Origin: Amaricoccus macauensis_A
GTDB taxonomy: Bacteria; Pseudomonadota; Alphaproteobacteria; Rhodobacterales; Rhodobacteraceae
Assembly: GCF_049800915.1 (NCBI RefSeq)
Contig: NZ_JBNAFY010000004.1
Span: 124,001-188,000 of the forward strand
Length of the DNA stretch: 64,000 nucleotides
Reading direction: 5' to 3'
Notes under the pieces: model-generated
Seen by the model: only the letters and a program-made list of their open reading frames with translations
What the model was told of the DNA's origin: nothing
Database searches by the model: none
Program-made: the position numbers and the translations under genes
Part shown: piece by piece, positions 37,989 to 45,769 of the stretch
Position numbering within the stretch: the stretch's first letter is position 1
Layout of the letters: each line of letters opens with the position of its first letter

Positions 37989-38092
37989 GGGTCGATCTAG
38001 GGGGCTGACCATTACCGTCGCTTTCCAAGAAAGCTGTTGCGAAAGACTCGGACTTTGGAGTTAACCGCACATTTAGCCAAGCGACTCAAATT

Positions 38093-38926
38093 ATGATTGT
38101 TTACAACAACTTACCAAATTCGACAGCGTCACTGCGGGAATTTTCGACTTTTTTGCGAACTATTCCCATCCTGCTAGACACTCATCAGAGAATCCAGATA
38201 TTCTCGATGATGTACTATGTGGATACATTGCTTCGAAACTACGAAGATGCGCTTTCTTTAATCGAAGAATACTCTGGAATGATCGATGAAGACTTTCCAC
38301 TTGAGGAACGCCATAAACTTTTTGGCTCAATCTGGGAAATCGTCGAGACTTTTGATGGGATTGAGAAACTATTGCCGCTTTCGAAGGGGCTTTTCGATCA
38401 AGCGAGCTCGTATGCGAGAGTCAAGAAGAACCTTGGCAAAGCGCGTGCACTTCGAAACCAGAGACAGCATCTAGCGCAAAATATCCGCAACCATTCAAGA
38501 AAAAGATATCTTGAACCTGTTCATGGCATCGTGATGTGGAACTATGGCGTTCAAATTTTTGACGATCATGCCAAATTTTACACTCACTGCACGAGCATAG
38601 ATCCCACCTTACACAACTTCAAAATAAACCTGCCTGATCATTTCGAAGTTGTAAGAGGCAATTTCGACAATATAACACTATGCGCATTCGGGAAGAGCGC
38701 CAATGTTTCGCAATCCATCCGCGAATTTTCTAATTTTTGCGACGAAAGTGCCCTAATAATTGAAAGAGAGATAAATTCCGCGCCAGCGCATGTCGCTCGC
38801 TCCGACGATTTGCCAGAAGAACAGAGAAAACCATTTAACATCATCGTCGAAGCCTCTTTGAAAGGCAACAAGGTCCTGCCCGTCGAAAAAGATCTACCAA
38901 GATTCGGAACTGGCTTAGCAGAATAG
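38093..38926 (+). CDS. AT-rich orphan protein with a possible HEPN-type RNase motif
   Basis: A 277-residue protein I cannot assign by overall similarity. It is strongly AT-rich: two sampled 60-base lines (from 38161 and 38701) hold 24 and 23 G+C, far below its neighbours, which points to recent acquisition. The N-terminal 145 residues look all-helical and contain R121-N122-x3-H126 in KARALRNQRQHLAQN. This is the Rx4H pattern, with the polar residue after Arg, of HEPN ribonucleases used in toxin-antitoxin, CRISPR and abortive-infection systems. The C-terminal half looks beta-rich and ends in a charged tail. No partner antitoxin or nuclease gene is adjacent. ATG 38093 lacks a strong ribosome site. 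The HEPN reading is inference from one motif. Confidence 0.6.
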   Translation: MIVYNNLPNSTASLREFSTFLRTIPILLDTHQRIQIFSMMYYVDTLLRNYEDALSLIEEYSGMIDEDFPLEERHKLFGSIWEIVETFDGIEKLLPLSKGLFDQASSYARVKKNLGKARALRNQRQHLAQNIRNHSRKRYLEPVHGIVMWNYGVQIFDDHAKFYTHCTSIDPTLHNFKINLPDHFEVVRGNFDNITLCAFGKSANVSQSIREFSNFCDESALIIEREINSAPAHVARSDDLPEEQRKPFNIIVEASLKGNKVLPVEKDLPRFGTGLAE

Positions 38927-39456
38927 CTCTGTTGTTAGATCCTGTCAGCGGGGCGCCGGTGGCGCGCCGCGTGATCCGGCTGGCTGTAGCGCTATGCGCG
39001 GAGGTCGAAAGGGGCGAAGCTGCCCCCGGAGCGGCTGTATCCGGGCGTGCAGCGTCACGCGGAAAGCGCGCAGCCTCGTAACGCCAGAGGCGTGCCATTG
39101 GCACGACAGGGGCTGCGCGGAAGGATGTGTCGCAGGCCAATTCCGGCAAGACGTCAACGGGATCTGATGGGCGCCGCGTCAACCAGAAGTAATCATTCGT
39201 GTGACGCCAACACAAGCGTGCCTGGCCGTTCCCCGTTCCGGGAGGAGTGCCGTGGAATCGCATTTCTCCCATGAGCGAAACACGACCGAGCCACCGTGGA
39301 ACACTCCTCGAATTTGCCCCAGTTTCAATGCGAACCCTCCCCATTTTGATGTCATTCCAGAGGCTTGCGAGGGAATGTTGTTAAACTTCCGGTGAACTTA
39401 GGATCCTATGTTTCAGCGCACTGTTAGGCAGTTCGCCTATCGGAAAGGAAACCAAA
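38927..39456. other. 530-base gene-free, GC-rich interval, likely decayed element
   Basis: Open frames on both strands are short and carry no recognisable domain, and they are Arg/Ala/Pro-rich in the manner of shadow frames. The sharp switch from the AT-rich gene to GC-rich DNA at about 38940 marks a junction. Near the right edge CCCCAGTTTCAATG (39317-39330) and CCCCATTTTGATG (39339-39351) are related direct repeats 22 bases apart, reminiscent of the multiple terminal repeats of IS21-type elements. No transposase is left. Confidence 0.45.
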
Positions 39457-39975
39457 GTGATCTCGAGTATTTCCAGCGGTGTCTCGGGCCTGACAACCCA
39501 GAGCATCGCCTCGCAGCTTTCCGCGCTCACACAAGGCACGGAAAGCGCAACATCGTTCCAGTCCAGCGAGAAGACGACCGCAGCGCCGCCCCCTCCGCCG
39601 CCACCGCCTCCGCCCAAGGAGACCTCCGAGACGAGCGACGCCGACCTCGAGTCCCTGTTCGAAGCGCTCCTCGAAGAGACCGATACCGACGAGGACGGCA
39701 CGATCTCGGCGACCGAACTGGCAGCCGCCGAAGCCACCGACAGCGGTGAAGCGACCGAGGGCAGCATGGCCGGCCGGGAATTCGGCCCCCCGCCACCACC
39801 GCCACCTAGCGCCGCGGATCTGACGGGTGAAACCGCCGAGAGCGAAACCGCAGCCGCATCGCCACTCGAGGCGCTTCAGGCCGCCATGGCAAATGACGAG
39901 AACGCCACGCAGTCGGCGACTCTCGCCGCCGGCCTCACCCAGCGCTTCCTCGAAACACTGGGCGCAACCGCCTGA
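39457..39975 (+). CDS. EF-hand protein with two polyproline runs
   Basis: A 172-residue acidic protein. One canonical EF-hand loop has Asp76, Asp78, Asp80, Thr82, Ser84 and Glu87 at ligand positions 1, 3, 5, 7, 9 and 12 (DTDEDGTISATE), so it should bind calcium. Ten consecutive prolines (44-53) and seven more (111-117) flank that loop. The N terminus (MISSISSGVSGL) is Ser/Gly-rich with no signal peptide, and the C terminus is a short amphipathic helix. The start is GTG 39457 with AAAGGA upstream. The function is unknown; calcium sensing or a secreted role is possible. No partner gene is evident. Confidence 0.75.
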   Translation: MISSISSGVSGLTTQSIASQLSALTQGTESATSFQSSEKTTAAPPPPPPPPPPKETSETSDADLESLFEALLEETDTDEDGTISATELAAAEATDSGEATEGSMAGREFGPPPPPPPSAADLTGETAESETAAASPLEALQAAMANDENATQSATLAAGLTQRFLETLGATA

Positions 39976-40106
39976 TCCCCAACCGGGGCCGCGCGGACCC
40001 GAATACCGGCTTCGCGCGCGCCCTCGCATCCCGCACCAGACAGATTTCCACATTTTCAATCGGTTTTTACCAAACCCCGCTAGGGTTCCGCACTCCTCCA
40101 ACATGA

Positions 40107-40451
40107 ATGGATACCGAGATGACGGACCGGAAACGGACGAAGTCCGAGGAACGGAACTATGCCGAGCTCATGGCCGATCTCTACGAACTCGACCTCTGGC
40201 GCAGGCAGAACGAGATGAAGCTCAGAAACATCCCCGAGGGATGGCACACCATCGAGCGGGAAATCCCCTGCACTCCGAAAAAGGCCAAGGTCACGATGAA
40301 CCTCGATGCCGACATGCTGCGCTGGTTCCGCGCCATGGGCAAAGGCTACCAAAGCCGGGTGAACGCGATCCTCCGGGTCTACATGCTCGCCGTCCTGTCG
40401 AAGGAAGTCGAGACCCAAAAGGACCGCAGCTGGAAGGGCGACCCGATCTGA
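40107..40451 (+). CDS. BrnA/DUF4415-like antitoxin-type DNA-binding protein
   Basis: A 114-residue basic protein whose C-terminal half reads KVTMNLDADMLRWFRAMGKGYQSRVNAILRVYM. This is the ribbon-helix-helix pattern of BrnA/DUF4415 antitoxins: a beta strand, then WFR, GKGYQ, R-x-NA-x-LR. BrnA normally neutralises the RNase BrnT, encoded immediately upstream, and represses its own operon. Here no BrnT-like frame lies on either side, so this is an orphan antitoxin or a standalone regulator. ATG 40119 (MTDRKR) is an alternative start. Confidence 0.8.
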   Translation: MDTEMTDRKRTKSEERNYAELMADLYELDLWRRQNEMKLRNIPEGWHTIEREIPCTPKKAKVTMNLDADMLRWFRAMGKGYQSRVNAILRVYMLAVLSKEVETQKDRSWKGDPI

Positions 40452-40576
40452 GCCGCGTCCCTCCGCAGGGCCAATCGAGCCGGGCCACACGCGCCGGGCC
40501 AGCGCAGGATTAACGCCATTTGAACGAGTTACTGCGATCCAGCACGAAGTGATTGCCAAGTCATTGGAGTATCGGC

Positions 40577-41569
40577 GTGCGTGTAGCCGTTTTTGTGATC
40601 TGCGTGACAGCCGCGATTGGCGGCACCGCATGGGCCGCCGGCGACAGGTCCGATTTCGTCCGGCCGCTCGACATCCCTTTCCCCGAACACGCGCCCTACG
40701 ACCCCCAGATCGCGACACTCGGGAAGATGCTCTTCTTCGATCCGCGCGTCTCGGGCGCGCAGAACATGAGCTGCGCAAGTTGCCACAACCCGTCGTTCGG
40801 ATGGGAGGCCCCCGTCGGCAAGGCCGTGGGCGCCGCCAATGTGGCCCTCACCCGCCACGCCAATACCGTCATCAACAGCGCCTGGATCGCGCCGCTCTTC
40901 TGGGACGGCCGCGCCCCCGACCTCGAGAATCAGTCTGCAGGGCCGATCACCAACGAGCAGGAAATGAACGCCACGTTCGAGCAGGTCGTGGACCGGCTCT
41001 CGGAGGTCGAAGGCTATGCCCTCTGGTTCGACAGGCTCTTCCCCGACCGTGGCATGACGGAAGCGACGATCCTCACCTCGATCGCCACCTACGAGCGCAC
41101 GATCGTTTCCGGCTGGTCGCCTTTCGATCGTTGGGTCGAGGGCGAGGAAGACGCGATTTCGGCCTCGGCCAAACGCGGTTTCGATCTCTTCACCGGAAAG
41201 GCGCAATGCGCGAACTGCCACTCCGGCTGGAACTTCACCGACAACCTGTTCCACGACATCGGCGTTTTCACCGATGATGTCGGCCGGGCGGAATTCGAGC
41301 CCGAAAATCCGCAGGCGGCACATGCCTTCAAGACACCGGGCCTGCGCAACATCACGCTCCGGGCGCCCTACATGCACAACGGCTCGATGGAAACGCTCGA
41401 AGAGGTGCTGTTCCACTACGCATCGGGCGGCATGGAGCGTGCCTCCCGCTCGCCGCTCATGCAGCCCTTCGACCTGAGCGACGAGGAAACCGCCGACCTC
41501 CTCGCGTTTCTCGAAAGCCTCTCCGAGGAAGAAACGGAAGTGCCCACCCCCATACTACCCGCGAATTGA
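40577..41569 (+). CDS. Di-haem cytochrome c peroxidase family protein
   Basis: Periplasmic peroxidase-type protein of about 330 residues in the CcpA/MauG superfamily. A Sec signal peptide (to about residue 21, TAWAAG) is followed by two haem-binding motifs, CASCH (Cys66, Cys69, His70) and CANCH (Cys211, Cys214, His215). Landmarks are LGKMLFFDPRVSG before the first haem and FKTPGLRNITLRAPYMHNGS near the end. The start was set at GTG 40577, with GGAG 7 bases upstream; the longer TTG frame (40553) is weaker. It lies 8 bases before the chemoreceptor gene, so the two are almost certainly cotranscribed. Confidence 0.92.
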   Translation: MRVAVFVICVTAAIGGTAWAAGDRSDFVRPLDIPFPEHAPYDPQIATLGKMLFFDPRVSGAQNMSCASCHNPSFGWEAPVGKAVGAANVALTRHANTVINSAWIAPLFWDGRAPDLENQSAGPITNEQEMNATFEQVVDRLSEVEGYALWFDRLFPDRGMTEATILTSIATYERTIVSGWSPFDRWVEGEEDAISASAKRGFDLFTGKAQCANCHSGWNFTDNLFHDIGVFTDDVGRAEFEPENPQAAHAFKTPGLRNITLRAPYMHNGSMETLEEVLFHYASGGMERASRSPLMQPFDLSDEETADLLAFLESLSEEETEVPTPILPAN

Positions 41570-41577
41570 GGCCGATC

Positions 41578-43611
41578 ATGTCCCTCAACACCCGCATCTT
41601 CGCCCCAATTCTCACCGTTGTTCTGGCCGGGGTCATCAGCTTCTGCTGGCTCGCCTGGCGCGCCATCGAAGTGGGGCAGGCGAGCAGCGAAAGCACCGAG
41701 CAATCGGTCGAGATCCTTGCGCAGGCAACCCGGATCTCGACCAACGCGGACCACTTGAGCGAGATCCTCGACGACCTCCTCGGGATGACCCGCCTCTATG
41801 ACACCGATGCAGCCTGGGGCCGGTTCAGCGAAATCGCGGAGGACATGCGCGCAGACGTCGAAAGGATCGGCGTGAAGGCCCAGAGCGAGGCGATGCGGGC
41901 TCTCGTGATCGAACTCGAGGAAACCCGCGCCATGCTGGTGGCCGATGCGGGGCTCGTCTTCGGGATTGCCCCCGCGCCCGCCATTCCGACCGCGGAGAAG
42001 CTCAACCGACACACCGCGCATCTGGCCGGACTGGTCGCGGCCGTGAACGCGCAGGCCAGCACGGACGCACAGGCGGTTGCGGCGGAGAATGCGCTGGTGC
42101 TTCGGGACCAGATCACCATGGCCGGGGCGCTTGGGGGAACCGCAACGCTCGCTGCCGTCATCTTCGCGGGCATCATCGCCATGAGCCTCTCGCGCCACAT
42201 GCGCCGAATTGCCTCCGAGCTTCAGGTCATGTCCGGCACTGGCACAGGCACCGACACTGCGCCCCGCGACAGGCCCGCCCGGCAACCACGCAACGAGATC
42301 CTCACGATGCTGCGCGCGCTCGATGTGCTGAAGGAAAGCCTCGCGAGCCGCGATGCCCTTGCTGCCCAGGCGCTTGAGCACGAGAAGGCCCGCGCCGAAC
42401 AGATGGCTGCGGAGCAAAGGCGCGCAGAGGAGGATGCGCAGCGCATGGCCGAGGAACAGAAGCGTGTGGAGGCACAGATTGCCGCCGAGCGTCAGCAGGC
42501 TGCCGAACAGGCGCGCCGCGCCGCGGCCTTTGCAACCTTCGAGGACGCACTCGCCCGGACCGTGGCCGCCGCATCGAATGGCGATTTCTCCGCGCGCGTG
42601 CCCACCGAAAGCCCCGACCCGGCACTCGCCTCGATTGCCGAACAGCTTAACGCGCTCCTGCAGGGCACGGAAGCGGCGATCACCGAACTATCCCATGTTC
42701 TCAACGGCTTCGCCTCGGGCGACCTGACCTATCGGATGCGCGGCAGCTACAAGGGACTGCTCGCAAGCCTCCAGAAGGACGCCAATACCACCGGCGACAA
42801 GCTCCGTTCGCTGGTGCAGGACATCCAGAATTCGGCCCGCCAGATCAACAGCTCGATCTTCACGATCTCGAACGGTGCGGGCGATCTCTCGTCCCGCGCC
42901 ACGGAGCAGGCCGGCAATCTCGAACGCACGTCCTCCTCCATGGAAGAAATCGCATCAACCGTGAAAGCCACCGCCGAGAATGCCGCTCATGCCCAGGCGC
43001 TCTCGGAAACCGCCCGGACGGAGGCTGCCAACGGCGCCGAGATTGCCGAACGTGCCATGGCGGCCATCCGGCTCGTGGAGGTGAGCGCGAGCAAGATCGC
43101 CGAAATCACCTCCGTGGTCGATGGCATCGCCTTCCAGACCAATCTCCTTGCGCTCAACGCGGGCGTGGAAGCGGCCCGCGCCGGCGAGGCCGGCAAGGGC
43201 TTTACCATCGTCGCCTCCGAAGTGCGCGCCCTCGCCCAGCGCGCCGCCGATGCAGCGCGCGAGATCGCGGCGCTCACAGCGGAAAGCAGCGAGCAGGTTT
43301 CCCAGGGCGTGACACTGGTGGAGAACACCGGCAACGCGCTTTCGAAGATCAGCCGTCAGGTCGAGACCTCCGCCCAGGCGATCAGCGACATCTTCGAGGC
43401 GGCCCAGGCGCAATCGAGCGCGGTGGCGGAGATCAGTCAGGACGTGACGGAGCTGAAAGCCAACACCCAGAAGAACGTGCATCTCGCCGTCGAGAGTGCC
43501 GATGTCGCAAGGGGCGTCGCGGCAGAGGCCGACCAGCTCACCGATCTGATGTCCTTCTTCAAGGTCGGCAACGGCGCTGTCCACCCGCACGCCGGTCGCG
43601 CAGCCGGCTGA
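41578..43611 (+). CDS. Methyl-accepting chemotaxis protein
   Basis: Transmembrane chemoreceptor of 677 residues. One helix is at about 8-28 and a second at about 178-202, enclosing a helical periplasmic sensor domain with no obvious cofactor motif. A long Ala/Glu/Gln-rich coiled segment (about 255-315) and a HAMP-like region follow, then the signalling domain with the highly conserved hairpin tip DGIAFQTNLLALNAGVEAARAG (near 514-535). The C terminus lacks a CheR-binding NWETF-type tail. ATG 41578 has GAGG 6 bases upstream and follows the peroxidase stop by 8 bases, so an oxidant or redox-linked stimulus is a reasonable guess. Confidence 0.93.
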   Translation: MSLNTRIFAPILTVVLAGVISFCWLAWRAIEVGQASSESTEQSVEILAQATRISTNADHLSEILDDLLGMTRLYDTDAAWGRFSEIAEDMRADVERIGVKAQSEAMRALVIELEETRAMLVADAGLVFGIAPAPAIPTAEKLNRHTAHLAGLVAAVNAQASTDAQAVAAENALVLRDQITMAGALGGTATLAAVIFAGIIAMSLSRHMRRIASELQVMSGTGTGTDTAPRDRPARQPRNEILTMLRALDVLKESLASRDALAAQALEHEKARAEQMAAEQRRAEEDAQRMAEEQKRVEAQIAAERQQAAEQARRAAAFATFEDALARTVAAASNGDFSARVPTESPDPALASIAEQLNALLQGTEAAITELSHVLNGFASGDLTYRMRGSYKGLLASLQKDANTTGDKLRSLVQDIQNSARQINSSIFTISNGAGDLSSRATEQAGNLERTSSSMEEIASTVKATAENAAHAQALSETARTEAANGAEIAERAMAAIRLVEVSASKIAEITSVVDGIAFQTNLLALNAGVEAARAGEAGKGFTIVASEVRALAQRAADAAREIAALTAESSEQVSQGVTLVENTGNALSKISRQVETSAQAISDIFEAAQAQSSAVAEISQDVTELKANTQKNVHLAVESADVARGVAAEADQLTDLMSFFKVGNGAVHPHAGRAAG

Positions 43612-43741
43612 CCCGCCCGGGGTCTTGTCAGCAAGTTAGAGTGTCGCCACCCGCCTTGAGCCGGCCCCTTCCGGGATCGAGGCGTCCGGTAAGCGAATGG
43701 TTAACGTGCTTGGCCCGTTTCTCGACCCTGAACCCACCTGG

Positions 43742-43791
43742 CCATACTTTCAGCCATACCGAAACCATACGTTTTCCATATCGATTCCATA
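43742..43791. repeat. Five helically phased CCATA motifs
   Basis: CCATA occurs at 43742, 43754, 43765, 43776 and 43787, giving spacings of 12, 11, 11 and 11 bases. Read on the minus strand this is TATGG followed by six variable bases, repeated. The linkers are unrelated, so it is a spaced motif array rather than a slipped simple repeat. One-turn phasing puts all copies on the same face of the helix, as for cooperative protein binding. It lies 102-151 bases before the ABC exporter start, within a 281-base gene-free gap. Confidence 0.7.
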
Positions 43792-43892
43792 CCCCCGAAA
43801 ACGCCCCGACATGCTGTCAAATAGGCCAACTTGAGCCGACCCGCCCCGCTTGCTAAAGATCCGGACCGAAGGGAATTTCAGGGGTGCGGAGC

Positions 43893-45677
43893 ATGGTCAA
43901 ACTCAGCCACGCAGAGGAAGACAGGGCAAGGTCGAAGACCCTTTCTCCCCTCCGCGGACTAGCCCCGTTTCTGCGCCCATACCGGCTTCTCGTCGCGGCC
44001 GCGTTCGCCGCGCTGATGCTCACGGCCACGCTTTCCCTGACGCTTCCGATCGCCGTTCGGCGGGTGATCGACGAATTCTTCAATGAATCCGTGGCCTTGG
44101 TGGATCTCTATTTCGGTGCGGCACTGGGTATTGCCTGCCTTCTCGCACTGGGAACCGGGCTTCGATACTACCTCGTCACCCGGCTTGGCGAACGCGTGAT
44201 CACGGATATTCGGCGCGCGATCTATGACCAGGTGATCGCCATGAGCCCGGCCTTCTACGAACGCATCCGGACAGGCGAGGTGCTCTCCCGGCTGACCACC
44301 GACACCACCCTCGTGCTCTCGGTCATCGGCTCTTCGGTATCGGTGGCCCTGCGAAACATGCTCACGGTGATCGGGGGGCTCGTGCTTCTCGTGATCACCA
44401 GCCCGAAGCTCACCGCCATCGTCTTGATCGTTGTGCCCCTTGTCCTCGTCCCGATCCTCACGCTCGGACGTAGGGTTCGCCGCCTATCCCGCGAGAATCA
44501 GGACAGAATTGCGGAATCGAGTGCGCAAGCCTCCGAAACGCTGCTCGCCGCCCACACCGTGCAGGCCTTCACGCATGAGGCCGCGAGCATCGCGGAATTC
44601 GGGAGCCTTTCGGAAGCAGCCTACCGGTCGGCGCGCGCCCGCATTCTCGTTCGCTCGGTCATGACCGGTTTCGTGATCTTCCTCGTGTTCGCCTCCGTGG
44701 TCGGCGTGCTCTGGATCGGTGCTCGCGACGTGCGCGCGGGTGACATGACGCCGGGCGAGTTGGTACAATTCGTGATCTATGCGGTGCTCGTGGCCGGGGC
44801 GGTCGGCTCGCTCTCTGATATTTGGGGCGAATTGCAACGCGCAGCCGGCGCGACCGAACGCATGATGGAACTCATTGCCGCAAAGGATACGGTTTCCGAT
44901 CCGCCTCAACCGCGTGCCCTGCCCTCCCCGGTCAAGGGAGCGCTCCGCTTCGAAGATGTGACCTTCCACTACCCGGCCCGCCGTGAGACCGCAGCGCTCA
45001 CCGGCTTCTCACTAACAGTGGAACCTGGCGAAACGATAGCGCTCGTGGGCCCGTCCGGGGCTGGCAAGACGACGGTCTTCCAGCTCCTCCTGCGCTTTTT
45101 CGACCCCTGCACCGGCAGGATCTCGATTGATGGCGAAAATCTGAGGAACCTTGCACGCGCCGACCTGCGCCGACAGTTCGCTCTGGTGCCGCAGGAGCCG
45201 GTGATCTTCGCCACGTCGGCGCGGGAGAACATCCGCTTCGGGCGCCCCGAGGCCAGCGATGCGGAAGTGGAAGCCGCGGCGCGCGCCGCAGACGCGCATG
45301 CCTTCATCAATTCCCTGCCCGAGGGTTACGAAACCTATGTCGGTGAGCGCGGGGTAATGCTCTCGGGTGGTCAGAAACAGCGCATTGCCATCGCACGCGC
45401 CATCCTTCGCGATGCGCCTGTCCTCCTCCTCGACGAGGCCACGAGCGCATTGGATGCCGAAAGCGAACGCGCAGTGCAAAGCGCGGTCGATCGGCTCGCA
45501 GAAGGTCGCACCACGCTTATCATTGCGCACCGACTTGCCACGGTGAAACGCGCCGACCGTATCGTGGTCTGCCAGGAAGGCCGGATCGTCGCGGAAGGCA
45601 CCCATGGTGCCCTCGTTGCGGATGGAGGTCTCTATGCACGCCTTGCCCGCCTTCAGTTCACCGACGGTGCGGCCTGA
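43893..45677 (+). CDS. ABC exporter, fused membrane and ATPase domains (MsbA-like)
   Basis: A 594-residue half-transporter that would work as a homodimer in the inner membrane, exporting a lipid, drug or similar hydrophobic compound. Six membrane helices (about 25-310) are followed by an ATPase domain with Walker A GPSGAGKT (386-393), signature LSGGQKQR (490-497), Walker B VLLLDEATSALD and the switch His in IIAHRLATV. ATG 43893 was taken as start; an in-frame GTG at 43884 is equally possible. The upstream gap carries the phased CCATA array, which may regulate it. Substrate unknown. Confidence 0.92.
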   Translation: MVKLSHAEEDRARSKTLSPLRGLAPFLRPYRLLVAAAFAALMLTATLSLTLPIAVRRVIDEFFNESVALVDLYFGAALGIACLLALGTGLRYYLVTRLGERVITDIRRAIYDQVIAMSPAFYERIRTGEVLSRLTTDTTLVLSVIGSSVSVALRNMLTVIGGLVLLVITSPKLTAIVLIVVPLVLVPILTLGRRVRRLSRENQDRIAESSAQASETLLAAHTVQAFTHEAASIAEFGSLSEAAYRSARARILVRSVMTGFVIFLVFASVVGVLWIGARDVRAGDMTPGELVQFVIYAVLVAGAVGSLSDIWGELQRAAGATERMMELIAAKDTVSDPPQPRALPSPVKGALRFEDVTFHYPARRETAALTGFSLTVEPGETIALVGPSGAGKTTVFQLLLRFFDPCTGRISIDGENLRNLARADLRRQFALVPQEPVIFATSARENIRFGRPEASDAEVEAAARAADAHAFINSLPEGYETYVGERGVMLSGGQKQRIAIARAILRDAPVLLLDEATSALDAESERAVQSAVDRLAEGRTTLIIAHRLATVKRADRIVVCQEGRIVAEGTHGALVADGGLYARLARLQFTDGAA

Positions 45678-45769
45678 GCCGCATCATTCCTCTGTTGCGA
45701 GGCGAGACGTAGGCGATCATTATTGCCTGAAACCGATGGTTCAGACACGTCGGCGTCAGGGAGACAGCA

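Noticed and set aside
35781..38012. 743-codon open frame antisense to uvrB, and similar long antisense frames over cyoB (21014-22303), acnB and cysI (27559-29262)
   Set aside because: All lie exactly opposite well-conserved genes and have shadow-like composition; no ribosome site or family motif supports them.
38841..39344. 167-codon minus-strand frame across the end of the AT-rich gene and the GC-rich interval
   Set aside because: It spans the composition junction, overlaps a better-supported gene and has no recognisable domain.
39457..39975. EF-hand protein as cargo of the type I secretion system at 51391-54447
   Set aside because: It lies 11 kb away, has no RTX nonapeptide repeats, and its C terminus is not clearly of the secretion-signal type.
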